In this document: positions 34,183-44,175 of the stretch, in pieces | Layout of the letters: each line of letters begins with the position of its first letter | Numbering within the stretch: the first letter of the stretch is position 1 | Origin: Wolfiporia cocos | Taxonomy: Eukaryota > Basidiomycota > Agaricomycetes > Polyporales > Phaeolaceae | Direction of reading: 5' to 3' | DNA length: 64,000 bases | NCBI GenBank assembly: GCA_029448655.1 | Contig: JACCLO010000009.1 | Coordinates: forward strand, 1,798,001-1,862,000 | Made by a program: the position numbers and the translations under genes | The notes under the pieces: model-generated | What the model was told of the DNA's origin: nothing | Databases searched by the model: none | What the model saw: only the letters and a program-made list of their open reading frames with translations

Positions 34183-35200
34183 TATTATGATCACAATTGT
34201 TACGGGTCGAATACCCGTTCGTATATTTGAGTCGCGAATATAGATCGTTCTTCTGCACGTAGGCTTTGTTGCCGTATGCAAGGCAAATACTCGTTAGATG
34301 CCTTCGGGTCCTAAGTGAAGTTCTTAGGAGATCGGTTAATATCCAATGCGCGTTAGAGGATATAATCTGTTCAGATGCGAGTCGAATAGAATATAAGACT
34401 CGCCTAAGTCCGAGAAGTCAGTGTGCACTTCGAGGACTTAGTCGTTCGGTTGCTCGAGTGAGAAATACTGAGCGTAGTTTCCTACGTTTGAGAACGAGTA
34501 TAAGACTTCTTGTTTATACAACAAGGTCGAGCTGAAGAGCCTCGACGGTAAGTACATGAGTTTTTATACTACGCTAGGTTTCAGGGGTCAAGTCTGTCCC
34601 AGATGCCACCGATACTATCTACGCTATAGTCCCAAACGTTTGATAAGTATGGAGCGATATATCTGAGACGATAGATAGGAATGATGGCGGTTGAACGCCA
34701 TCTATCAGCTAAATAAAACGATGAACATGAAACGATGACAGAGTTGGATCTGCCAGAGATGAAACGAGTCCTGTTAGACTAGTACAACTGGGGATGCGCC
34801 CAGTAAGATCACGAGTAGCCAGGGGGGTTGGTTGCGCAACAAGTCCCTGTATCGTATTCGCCCGGTGGTGAGTTCTGCCGATATTCGAAAAATCAAAATA
34901 ACCGTAACAACAATCCTCTTCCTCTCCTCATCCACCATAAAGGGCATGGTTTTACCAGCGCCCGTTCCTGCAATTACTATGCAGTCAAGATCGAGCAGAA
35001 GCGCCTCAACGACGTCTAGCTGCCACTCGTATGGTCGCTTATTGGGACCAAATATACGTTCGAACTCGCTGATGATTTTTTGACGTGTTGCGACGGAGGA
35101 GTACTGGCACGCAGTGGTAGCCTTAGTACAAGCTGCTTCAAGAACAGCAGTGAAGTCATGTCTATTAAATTCGAATATTTTCTTGTGAGGAACTTATGAG
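34176..35200 (-). pseudogene. RecQ-type helicase N-terminal fragment, split by LTR
   Basis: On the minus strand from about 35185: FNRHDFTAVLEAACTKATT, YEWQLDVVEALLLDLDCIVI and an intact Walker A AGTGAGKTMPFMV, then MVDEERKR. After the LTR (34198-34909) follows IVIIIS, where RecQ-like proteins of basidiomycetes have the VIIISPLN strand. The frame then enters the antisense of the DUF6589-like gene (about 34178), so everything from motif Ia onward is missing. DNA unwinding would require the absent motifs; this is a relic. Confidence 0.65.
34198..34909 (+). mobile_element. Solo LTR, family L2, 712 bp (copy A)
   Basis: TGTTACGG...CCGTAACA with an exact ACAAT duplication (34193-34197, 34910-34914). 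It splits the minus-strand RecQ fragment: the reading frame MVDEERKR|IVIII resumes across the LTR if one ACAAT is removed. Confidence 0.93.
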
Positions 35201-35324
35201 GACATATTGTGAGGGTCCTTCCGAGTATAATACAGCGAGAGAAGACCATATGAAAGCGTGATTGACGTTTGCGTAGTGCGCGTCCGCGACGTACAGAGCG
35301 CGTTAGACGCCTGAGACGCAGTCA

Positions 35325-35460
35325 CGAGGTTACCCACACCCGCCCTACCGAAATCTACCAGACGTTCTGGAGCGGTGGCACACATTTTTCTTCGATGTCC
35401 GCTCGGCCTCTGCATCCGTGTGGCACCGCTCCGAACGTCTGGGACCGAGACTAGCATATT
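35325..35460. repeat. Relative of the small palindromic element
   Basis: GTTACCCACACCCGCCCTAC and AAATCTACCAGACGTTC match the arm of the element at 31434-31602. The inner part (CGATGTCCGCTCGG) matches 27480-27550 inverted. AACGTCTGG near 35432 closes a partial palindrome. Confidence 0.55.
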
Positions 35461-35876
35461 GCAGTCGAAGCGTGACATCAGCCATATCCTCACTCGGCAA
35501 ATCTGAACTCAGCCTCTGATGCCTGCTGGCTCAGTGGTTGCAGCGCACCGACGGCGTCATGTGCTGCGTGTTCGGCAATTGTGACTGATGGCGTGACTGA
35601 TGCTCGGAGAAAAATTGTATTGCTGTTGCGATGCTTCATGGGCTTTGGCATCATGCAGATTGCACTTTCGGAGGTTCAAAAAATACATCTTATACTAGAG
35701 ATGCATAGCTACCATTTAAAAAAATTCTGAAAGATTTGGGCTTGGTGTCATGGAGATACAAGCAAGACTTGGTGGGACATGCAAAAAAATCGCATAGGTG
35801 GGCCAGTGGTAGTACCTACAAACCGTCAACCAAATATACGGTTCCGACACGCGTGGCATCGGCCGCGGAGGTTCCA
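35461..35876. other. No feature seen
   Basis: Short stretch without motif-bearing open frame or clear repeat partner. Confidence 0.35.
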
Positions 35877-37076
35877 TCTATAAGTAATGGGGGCTCGCGC
35901 CGGAGGCGCTCGCGTGCGGCTAGCGTGCAGCTAGCGTGCAGCTAGCGTGTCGCTCGCGTGTCGCTCGCGTTTTGCGCACGTTCAGCGCACGTTTTACGCA
36001 CATGGACGCCACGTTTGCCGCGTGGCGTCCATGCGCGTCGTCAAATCCTGCTCCCATTAGATAGGGCGCCTGCCATCCGCGGAGTTGGCCGGTGGATTCC
36101 CACGCCCGGCGCCTGCAAGGCGCGCGCGCTGCTAGCTCGCGTTTTGCGCGCTGCTCCTGCCCCGCACCACGGGGATTCGTGCCCCACGCCACGGGGATCC
36201 GTGCCCCACACCACGGGGATTCGTTCCCACACCACAGGGATTCGTGGCCCATTCCATGGGGGTCTGTGGCCCATGCCACAGGGATTTGTGTCCTGTGGCA
36301 TGGGGATTTTGTAATGTAAATACCCCACACCATGGGGATTTGTACCCCGTGCCACAGGGATTTGCACCCCAATGCCACAGGGATTTGTGCCCTGTGCCAT
36401 GGGGATGTGTGTCCTGTGCCACAGAGGTTTGTGCCCCATGCCACAGGGATTTGTGTGTCCTGTGCCACGGGGATTCGTGCCCCACACCACAGGGATCCGT
36501 GCCCCACACCACGGGGATTTGTGCTCTGTGCCACAGGGATTTGTGCCCTGTGCCACGGGGATTTTTGTAATGTAAGTACCTCTCACCATGGGGATTTGTG
36601 CCCCATGCCACAGGGATTTTTGTAATGTAAATACCCTGCACCACGGGGATTTGTACCCTCCACCATGGGGATTTGTGTCCCATGCTACGGGGATTTGTGC
36701 CCTGCCACGGGGATTTTTGTAACATAAATGGCCTGTGCTGTAAATGCCTGCCAAAATATTTCAAAAAATGAAGAACATTCAGTATTTTTTGATACATGCC
36801 ATTACACATTATTGCAAGTGAAGTGATGACAAGACTGAGCATCAGTGAGGTGGAGGAGTGGCTGAGTGGGCAGAGACAAGGAAGAGAAGAGAGGAACCCA
36901 TGGATAATCCACAGGAAATTGATGGGGAATCCACAGGTAAGTTCAAAAAACCGTTGCTTTGTGTGTGAATGGTCTGAATTCCCCCGGTTATCTCAAATAG
37001 GCACACACGGATTGGGATATGATATTGAAGTGATTAAACTATGTGTTCGTGGCGAAGCCACGGGTAATTAAGCTAG
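35877..37076 (+). mobile_element. Helitron-like element H2 with internal minisatellite
   Basis: The element starts TCTATAAGTAATGGGGG after an A and ends with a CGTGGC-GAA-GCCACG hairpin (about 37049-37063), then GGTAATTAAGCTAG with CTAG at 37073-37076, followed by T. It shares with H0 the GGACGCCACGTTTGCCGCG hairpin block (about 36000-36033), the GATTCCCACGCCCGGCGCC block and the AGGTGGAGGAGTGGCTGAG block. About 560 bp in the middle is a 22-bp tandem array. Three overlapping minus-strand frames over 200 aa are by-products of the array. Confidence 0.68.
36163..36725 (+). repeat. 22-bp minisatellite, about 24 copies
   Basis: The unit is close to CCACGGGGATTCGTGCCCCA plus two bases, period mostly 22 bp. 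A longer variant with TTTTGTAATGTAAATACC appears about every six to eight units. H1 and H3 have a single CTGTGCCACGGG unit at the same place (19198 and 37271), so the array expanded inside H2. Confidence 0.9.
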
Positions 37077-37585
37077 TCATATAATAAAGGGACGACCGTT
37101 GCGTGGGAACTGCCATGTGCTTTTCCACGTGTGCCACGTGCTGTCCGTCGTCCCATAGGGCTCGCGCCACTGACCCGGGGAGTTGGCCAGTGGATTCCCA
37201 CGCCCGGCACCTGCAAGGCGCGCGTTCAAATCCCTTCGACGAAAACTCGCATTTCGTGCGTCCTCCCTGCGCTGTGCCACGGGGCTGTTGTAACGTAGAT
37301 GGCCTGTACTGTAGATACACGCGATAAATTAAGAGAATTCAGGGAGTTTTTTGAGGCACCACACAATGTTACAAGCGAAGCGACGACGACACCGAGCATC
37401 AGCGAGGTGGAGGAAGTGGCTGAGCGGGCAGAGAACAAAGGACAGGTGCAGCAGGGTGATCACACACCCTGGAGGTTGGGTGGACTCATCATGTCTCCAT
37501 ACAGTGTGTTTTTCCCTTATTCTATTAGGTATCTCACTTAAGTGACAATTGATATTCGTGGCGAAGCCATGGGTAATTAAACTCG
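37077..37585 (+). mobile_element. Helitron-like element H3
   Basis: Begins TCATATAATAAAGGG immediately after the CTAG of H2. Ends with GTGGCGAAGCCATGGGTAATTAAACTCG, a hairpin one base short of perfect and a terminus altered from CTAG. About 509 bp, no Rep/helicase. It abuts a retroelement gag relic, into which it probably inserted. Confidence 0.65.
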
Positions 37586-38640
37586 TAACTCCTGTCTTGT
37601 GCGGTCGGTAACGAGTCGTTTCTGGTGCCATGTGCACCGGACTGGTTGGCCATTTTCGAGCGTAGTTGCTGAACACTTCGCCGCGACGTGACCCCTTCCG
37701 CAGATAAGGCAGAACGGTCCGGAGGGTGGAGGCCGGCTGCCTTCCGGAAAGGGCCTCCGTTCGTCGGGACCGCGAGAGTCGCTGTAGGGGTGGTATCGAG
37801 GCGGGGGATCGCGGATACGGCTTTCGGCTTTTTCCTCCAACACCTTAGGCTCATAAATCAGCCTCTCGAGGAAGGAAGACAGTCGTTCCTTCCTTAGAGA
37901 CCAACACCTGTAGGCGAGTTTCATGGGAACGGTCCCGGTATTCGGCTGACGAGGTGCTGAAGGCGGTTGGCTTGTTCATGTATGCGCGTCGGAACTCGAC
38001 GTCAAAACGCAAGATTGCACGGTAGTTGCGCGAGAAGTCAGGCTTCAGCATGTTCCGCCAAGTCTCAGTGAAATCGCTCGCGGGCAGGGTCTCTTCCGCG
38101 GGCCAGCATGACAGATCCAGCACGTCCCGTTTAACGCCCTCCCAGTTTTGCAGACGCTTGACTTTGACAGAGCCGGGGTTACAGTGCATCGTACGGATGG
38201 CCTCAGAAGTCGTAATCGCCAGCGGGACACGGACGCGGTCGCGCGCCAGCTCGGAGATTCAGAAGGCGCGCGGAATTTCGCCTTTCTCGCTGAATAAGTC
38301 GTCTTGAGCTTCGCTGGCTAACGTTAGCGGGCGCTCGTCGGCGGTACTCTTGGGATTGGAAGAGGATGCCGGGTTCGATTGGTCGGCGCCGGTGCCCTGA
38401 TGGGGAGCCACACCAGTGCTCGCTCTGTGCACGGCACTTCATAACGAATTTCCGCTCCGGGCATTGACAGGATATCCGCGGAAATCCTGTCGATATCCAG
38501 ACCATGCATCGCTCGGATTTTTATAGGACACTGTCTGGATTGTCCGGAAGTCCAAGCAATATTCTGGCAGTGTCCTCTGGGCGCCTCTCTACGGGCACTA
38601 TACCGTTCAGGCGGGCTGGGGTTCACGCTACTTGGAATGC
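37586..38640 (-). pseudogene. Retroelement gag-like ORF, decayed (DIRS/Ngaro-type suspected)
   Basis: Minus-strand blocks in order: LASEAQDDLFSEKGEIPRAF (about 38330-38270), an in-frame stop, ARDRVRVPLAITTSEAI, DVLDLSCWPAEETLPASDF and NYRAILRFDVEFRRAYMNKPTAF. A frameshift follows near 37880-37930, then KVLEEKAESRIRDPP and a zinc-knuckle-like CLICGRGHVAAKC. Such proteins accompany tyrosine-recombinase retroelements in mushroom genomes; this assignment is from memory of block order. At least one stop and one frameshift make it dead. Confidence 0.5.
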
Positions 38641-38981
38641 AGCATATTCTTCTATAAATTCCGCAAAAATGAGAATTGTATATACATGATCTCAGAATAC
38701 AGGTTTGAAGGCAGTATCAGAGTCGAAACATGCTCAGGTCCTCAGAGAATGCAGTATAGAAAGTGTGGGACATTTAGAACCCGTTGCCAGACGTGGTTGA
38801 TAAATTGTTTGATGGGCTCCCCAAAATGGGCGGCGCGCTGCTCTCTAGAATCATCAGAGCCATCAGGAAGTCGTCCAGATTAGCAATGCATGGATCTAAG
38901 TGAGGAGGGGCCACGTATGCTTTAAAAAACCTCACCTGATCCATTTGCAACATCGACAATGAACCCGCCGCCGAGCACTCG

Positions 38982-39860
38982 TTGACGACACAGAATTTAC
39001 CAAAAAATTCTGGAGTGGAAAGGCAGAGGTCCCCCTCCACTGAGGTGCGCCAGAAGCGTCAGAGGGCAGATGATGAAGCATTGAGGGGCAGACGTACCGC
39101 CACTGTAGATCTGGAGGGACTTGATTTTGAAGCTACATACAGGGACCCCTTCCCTAAGCAGCCTGCGGGCAGCGTATTAGCCTCCTCACACCCCGCATCG
39201 AGAGAGAGCGTACCGGATCCCATGCGCCAAATTCTTGTGCCAGCAGCGTTATCTCACCACGCGCTCGTCCATCCAGTGCCACCAGGAGCTACATCTGTAA
39301 CCAGCGCAGTCCTGACAAAAAAAAACATCCGATGCTATTGCTGCTTTGTCAGTCGATCCACAGAAAGTCAAACAAGTCCTCACCGATCACAACAAAAACA
39401 TTGTGACCATCAATGGTCGGCTGAAGCAGGCGGAAGAATTCGCTGATCAAGTGATCAAGTGGAGCAAGGGTGCCAAGTCGAGTTTGGAGGGGCAGAAACG
39501 ACTCACCCAGCAGCTTCAGGATTGTCTGGAAGCCCTCGAGGCGAGGTTTTTTGAGCTTGAGGGTAGTGTGCAGAGGCTTGAGGATATGAGTATTGATGGG
39601 GGACATGAGGACAATGAGGCAGAGATAGTGAGTGAGGGAGACGTACCGGCACGTCGCAGACGTAAGAAGGACAGCCGTTTGGCAGTAAGTGGTCCTGTAC
39701 AGTGAGCATGTGGAATTGACCTCTAGATAATTTATAGGAGGTTGTGCGAGACATACTGCGTGAGATGATAGGTATTAATGCAAAACCACTGAGTCATGAG
39801 TCGATTCGAATACGTCGTCAAAGAGAGCTTCTCGGGATGCATATAGCGGGTCGCCAGTGA
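38982..39860 (+). pseudogene. Coiled-coil hypothetical protein gene with A9 frameshift
   Basis: ATG at 38982; a basic/acidic N-terminus (QKRQRADDEALRGRR) runs to the A9 run at 39317-39325. Reading then has to change frame to continue as KTSDAIAALSVDPQKVKQVL and a long heptad-like coiled coil (EEFADQVIKWSKGAKSSLEG...LEALEARFFELEGSVQ). A KARRRRKK-like basic patch follows. An intron (39685-39737, gtaagt...ttatag) joins EVVRDILREMIGINAKPLSH, ending at TGA 39858-39860. Family unknown. A homopolymer shift could also be a sequencing error, in which case the gene may be intact. Confidence 0.45.
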
Positions 39861-40743
39861 GATCGATGCCCTCGTCGTCTTCAGAATCACTATACGAGTC
39901 AGCACCAGGGTCATCAGGATTGTTCTGTTCCACTGAAACAAGAGAGACATCAAAATAGGCAGCTCCATCGAAACTACGGGCACTGTAGCTAGATTGTGAA
40001 ATCTGGGAGGGTGCATGCCTTGGCGAGAGATTCCGACTCTCAGAGGAGAGTTCCCACAGGTCTTCACCAGTGTCAAGTGTATTTTGATGGTCCTGAGACT
40101 CAGCAGCATCGGAGAGGGTGGGATCAGAGTGAAGGGACTCAGCAGGATGTGTTTGCGCTCCGTGAGGACCAGAGATACGCCCAGTGAGCCATACTGAGGC
40201 TGTATTGTCAGATTCATCTTGCCAAAACGGAAGCTCTTGAACGTCTTCGTGACTAGGAGCATGGAGCGAGAATAGGCCGGCAGTCCGAGCACTTATTGGT
40301 GTGAGAATTGGACCAGCAGCCTCCGGCAGCCTAAGGACTCGTGATTGTAGGAATGTTTGGCGACGAGCTTCATCCTCGTCCCTTTGAATATGTCTTCTTA
40401 TTGCTCGCTCATTTTGTAGGCATGCGCTTGGGTTTCTGATGCAGCCTGTGCAAGGGCACTTTCTATACCTCGGCCGGTACGGCTTTGATGAGCCTGCTAC
40501 GATTGAAGCATTCAGGGAGTCCTTCACCATTAGAGCGAGATTTTTAAAGCATGAGCCAGGTATCTCAGTGAGTGTATGCAGAGACAAGCACGGCGGTGAG
40601 GAGAACAATCGCGGGCAAAGGCGCCACTCCTTGCGTTCACGCGTACAAGTCGAATGTATTAGCGCCCGATAGTCTCGGTCGCGTCGCATTAAGGGTATAT
40701 CTACATGAGGATGCCCGCTCAGGGCATTCACAGGAAATCGCAC
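39775..40743 (-). pseudogene. N-terminal fragment of Tnp2-like transposase (suspected)
   Basis: The frame carries a cysteine cluster PRYRKCPCTGCIRNPSACLQ, then RAIRRHIQRDEDEARRQ, followed by a long acidic low-complexity tail (DSYSDSEDDEGIDLTGDP). The Cys-rich start plus RHIQRDE block resembles the N-terminus of fungal Tnp2-type (CACTA) transposases. The DDE core that should follow is absent, so it is a fragment. Its 3' end overlaps the end of the plus-strand gene. Confidence 0.4.
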
Positions 40744-41112
40744 TCAGAGGGCACTGCGTGGGCACCGCCAGGAAATTCCAAGAGTCCTGTCAAAATCCGG
40801 CATGGGAATTTCGCCCTGATGTCCTGTGGTGGATCCTCTGATCACCCAGCTGCAGAATGCTCGGCCCTCGCTAACTCGGCAAAAACGTCTTGGTCGCTTC
40901 ACTGGCCCGCTCTCCAAATGGGCAGCCGAAGCTGTTTTGGAAGGCCCTTTCAGGTCCTCGCCACTATCTGTGGTCGAGAAGGTGGGTTCCCCTGGACCTG
41001 GGAAGTTCCGTGTGGTTCGGAACTTATCCTTCATCAGTAAATGATCAAATCGACTCCGACGATTTTCAGACACGTTGGGGCACGGCAGCCAATTTCGCCG
41101 AGTTGGTGAGTT
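40640..41112 (+). pseudogene. Reverse-transcriptase fragment, DIRS/Ngaro-type
   Basis: RLGRFTGPLSKWAAEAVLEG, PFRSSPLSVVEKVGSPGPG and KFRVVRNLSFISK (40826-41044) match the fingers region of tyrosine-recombinase retroelement RTs (the SSPLSxxxKP...FRxVQNLSF pattern). After a stop, a shifted frame continues as DQIDSDDFQTRWGTAANFAELV (to about 41112), the expected next block. The catalytic YxDD region is absent. Likely from the same element class as the gag relic at 37.6-38.6 kb. Confidence 0.65.
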
Positions 41113-41159
41113 GAAAATTTACCCCGCCAGGCTCCCCGTTCTGAGACGCATTTGTGTAC

Positions 41160-41390
41160 TGGCCGTGTTGCTGGGGGAGGGGTGCTGCCGTAGCGAAAAA
41201 TGAGAGTGGCATTCAAGAATCTGACAGCTACATCAGGGACCTGGCAGCTTCGCGCAGCTGATGTGACCGTAATGATTGAGGACGGGGTATCTCGGTTCAA
41301 CTGCCCCAAATCTGTTAACTACGGTGGTGGAGTGCGAGTCGTACAGGCCTGGGTACGAGACCAGTCCCTCCCCCACTAGGTATCTGTAGA
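41160..41390 (+). repeat. Dispersed repeat R1, copy 3
   Basis: GATGTGACCGTAATGATTG and GTATCTCGGTTCAACTGCC match the copies at 7060-7260 (inverted) and 7668-7790. Confidence 0.55.
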
Positions 41391-41752
41391 GCTAAAGCGA
41401 CAGCAGTATACGATTATGCAGGGTCGAACGATATGCGTCTGTAGGGCTATTCACAATATTATTACCCGACAAGGCGGGGATCGCGCCAAAGACTGTAGAT
41501 CGCTTGCCACAAGATTGCAACGGCTCGCGCCAACGATCATGGGATTGGTGACCGGTGCGGGTGAGCAGAGAGCAGCGTCTAAGTTGACCCAATATTACAA
41601 GCGGAATGCGTAAATACCATACTACAATACAATGCGACCCCGCGGCGACGCATACATCCGAACAATGGGTGATACAACATGCCACGGCTCTAATGACAGT
41701 GTCCGACCACCGCCACCGTCATAGAATGACAAAGCTTTTGGGACAAGGGCTC

Positions 41753-44011
41753 CTAGTCGTCGGACATGCCGAACGACTTACGCGGCCTTGAATTGAATCG
41801 TGCAGGTCTGAAGTTGTCCTCGTTATTCATTCCTCTTGAAAACGACTCTGCACTGCGGGCAGCACGCATCCTCTCATCCTTTGCGCGCTGACTACCACGA
41901 CCCGCCCATCTTGGACCCTCCTGGACGTACTCCTTCTGGCGCATGGCCTTTCCGAAGTGCTTCGTGCGACCGTCGTTAACGCCAAGCTTGAGCAGGAAGG
42001 ACTCCGAGATGTACGGCGGCGTTGGCAGGCCGCACGCCTCAACGGTCCAGTCCCTGCACCCCTGGAGCATGACCGACTTCTGCACACGAATGTCGCCCGT
42101 GCGGCCCATGTAGTACCCAAGCATCGACGCCATTGTCTCCTTGATCGCGTCTTCGTCCAACCGCTCAAGCAGAGAGGATATCTGTTCCTGCATGCCTTCG
42201 AGCAGGGGTGTGTACGGCTGCTGGTACGCTGTGCGCTGTGCCTTGGGCGGGTTCTTGTCGAACTCGCGCGCAAGCTCCGTGACCTGGTTCGTAAGCTCGT
42301 TCGTCGTAAGCGGCTTGAGTGGGATATCCGTCAGCTGCCATGTCAGGAAACCGACCTCCCACGGGAGGAGTACGAGGTCCGCGCGACCAGACGTGTCCGA
42401 GCCACGGCCAGTACGGCCGACGCGGTGGATGTAGTGGTCGGTACCGGAGGGTATGCCGACCTGGATGACACGTGTGACGCCGGGGTAGTCAACACCACGA
42501 GCAGAGACGTCGGACGTGACGAGGATCGAGGCACCCGACCTGTCGCTACGGAACGAGTTGGACGCAGAATCACGCTGGTGTTGCATGCGCTTAGAGTGAA
42601 TCTCATAAACTTTGGTTTCACTACCGGCGGGAAGAGAGCTGCGGGACAGCGAGCGCAGCATGGTGGCGAAGAGCTGTGTCAACTTGGTGGTGGGTAGGAA
42701 CACGATCGTCTTCGACTTGCCGGCATTGAGGAGCTGGTCGTGAGCAAGAAGACGGAGCAAGTGCGGAATCTGACTGGCAGCGTTCGGGAGGACGGTGTGA
42801 TACTGCGGGACGTGCGCGTGAGTCGGAGGAGCCGAATCCGAGACGCAGTTGATGAACAAGTGGTTCTTGTCCAACGTTGCCCGAGCGATCTGCTTGATCT
42901 GAGTGGAGACTGTCGCAGAAAACATGAACGTCTGGCGCTCAGGAGTCGGAGGCAGGAAGTCAGTAATCGCGGTAATGTCATCGCGGAAGCCCATGTCCAG
43001 AAGAGTGTCGGCTTCGTCGAGAATAAGCTAAATGAAATTACATTCAGCTGGTGTACAACCACGCAAGGGCGAGATACACACCATCTTCGCCTTGGCCAGG
43101 CCCTTCGCAACCTCCGGCTCGTTTTCTAGTAGATCACGAATACGACCCGGAGTACCGACAACGATATCCCTCCTGTTCTTCATCCAGTCCCGAAGCTGAA
43201 TGCGCTTGCTGCTTCCACCAACGAAAAGCTGGACTTGGAAATCCGTGTGATGGTCCGTGAGCTTGATGGCCTCGTTCGCGATCTGCTGCGCCAATTCACG
43301 AGTGGGGCTGATGATGAGGCATCCGGCATCCGAACGAGCAAAAACCCGACGTGCGCGTCCCTCAAGATGCTTGTCGCTAACCAAACCTGCGTCCTTGACC
43401 GCTTGTTTACCAGATGCCTCGACAGCCTTCAAACGTGCCTCAACGGCAGGAACGAGGAACGCCAGTGTTTTTCCAGTACCAGTTTTCGCCCTGACAAGAA
43501 GATCGCGCGGTGGTGGGGCCGTACCGCTCTCAGCTGCTGCTTCCGGGTCATAAGGCTCGGCAATGGCAGGGAGGAGAGGAAGTACGGCAGCCTGGACAGA
43601 AGTCATGTGCTTGAGCTGGAAGGGGCGAACAGTGATCGCCTTGAGCGTGTCGTAGGAGATGGAGCCCTTGAGTGTTGAAAACTCTGGCTGGTCGGCGTTG
43701 GGGACGGGGGGTTTCGCCTTAGGCGTTGAGGGGTTCTCTGCGAATTCTGCAGGCTGTTCTTCAGCGGACTGCTCCACAAGCTCAGAGCTCTGCTCAGGCT
43801 CTTCCTGAGCAGCAGTCGCAGTGGATGCCCAACGTCTGGCGGTGACCTGCGCCGCCAAAATCGCTATCGGCAAATTAGCGTCCTCCGAATGATCACGGTT
43901 ATGGCAAAACGTACCTGAGTGGCGAGCAGGCTGCGCACATCGTGCTCGTGCGAGGATAGCGATAGACAAGCCCGAAGCTCGGGCAGCTCTTGCCCAGAGG
44001 GAGACCGCCAT
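41753..44011 (-). CDS. DEAD-box ATP-dependent RNA helicase, probably mitochondrial (MSS116-like)
   Basis: Three exons on the minus strand, with introns 43864-43914 and 43028-43081, give 717 aa. All core motifs are present in order: Q-motif region FQLKHMTSVQAAVLP, Walker A AKTGTGKT, PTRELAQQI, VGTPGR, LDEAD, FSAT, TIVFLPT, DVSARGVDYPG and HRVGRTGRG. The C-terminus is Arg/Gly-rich (FNSRPRKSFGMSDD). The N-terminus (MAVSLWARAARASGLSIAIL...) is basic and hydroxylated with no acids, typical of a mitochondrial presequence. The expected role is ATP-driven RNA remodelling, likely in mitochondrial intron splicing. The first intron is 51 nt and in frame, so retained transcripts would also translate. Start chosen at 44011 because longer upstream frame enters the shared promoter with the divergent KH gene. 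Confidence 0.88.
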
Positions 44012-44175
44012 TTGAGCTGCTGGAGAGCTCGCGGTAAGAAAATAACGCTCGGAAAACTTAGGTATATGTGCGACCACGTGAGCGTGTACACACATGTCAA
44101 CACGAGCTCGTCGCCCGGCGCGACGCCCAGACATTACTTGCACTTCAACCTCTCGTGAACGCTCGTCTGATTGTC
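44012..44175. promoter_or_regulatory. Divergent promoter, helicase and KH genes
   Basis: Only 164 bp separate the two start codons, so both promoters must lie here. No TATA box is evident. Confidence 0.5.

Noticed and set aside
41957..42697. 246-residue plus-strand open frame and similar ones to 43678
   Set aside because: Antisense shadows of the DEAD-box helicase; all helicase motifs are on the minus strand.
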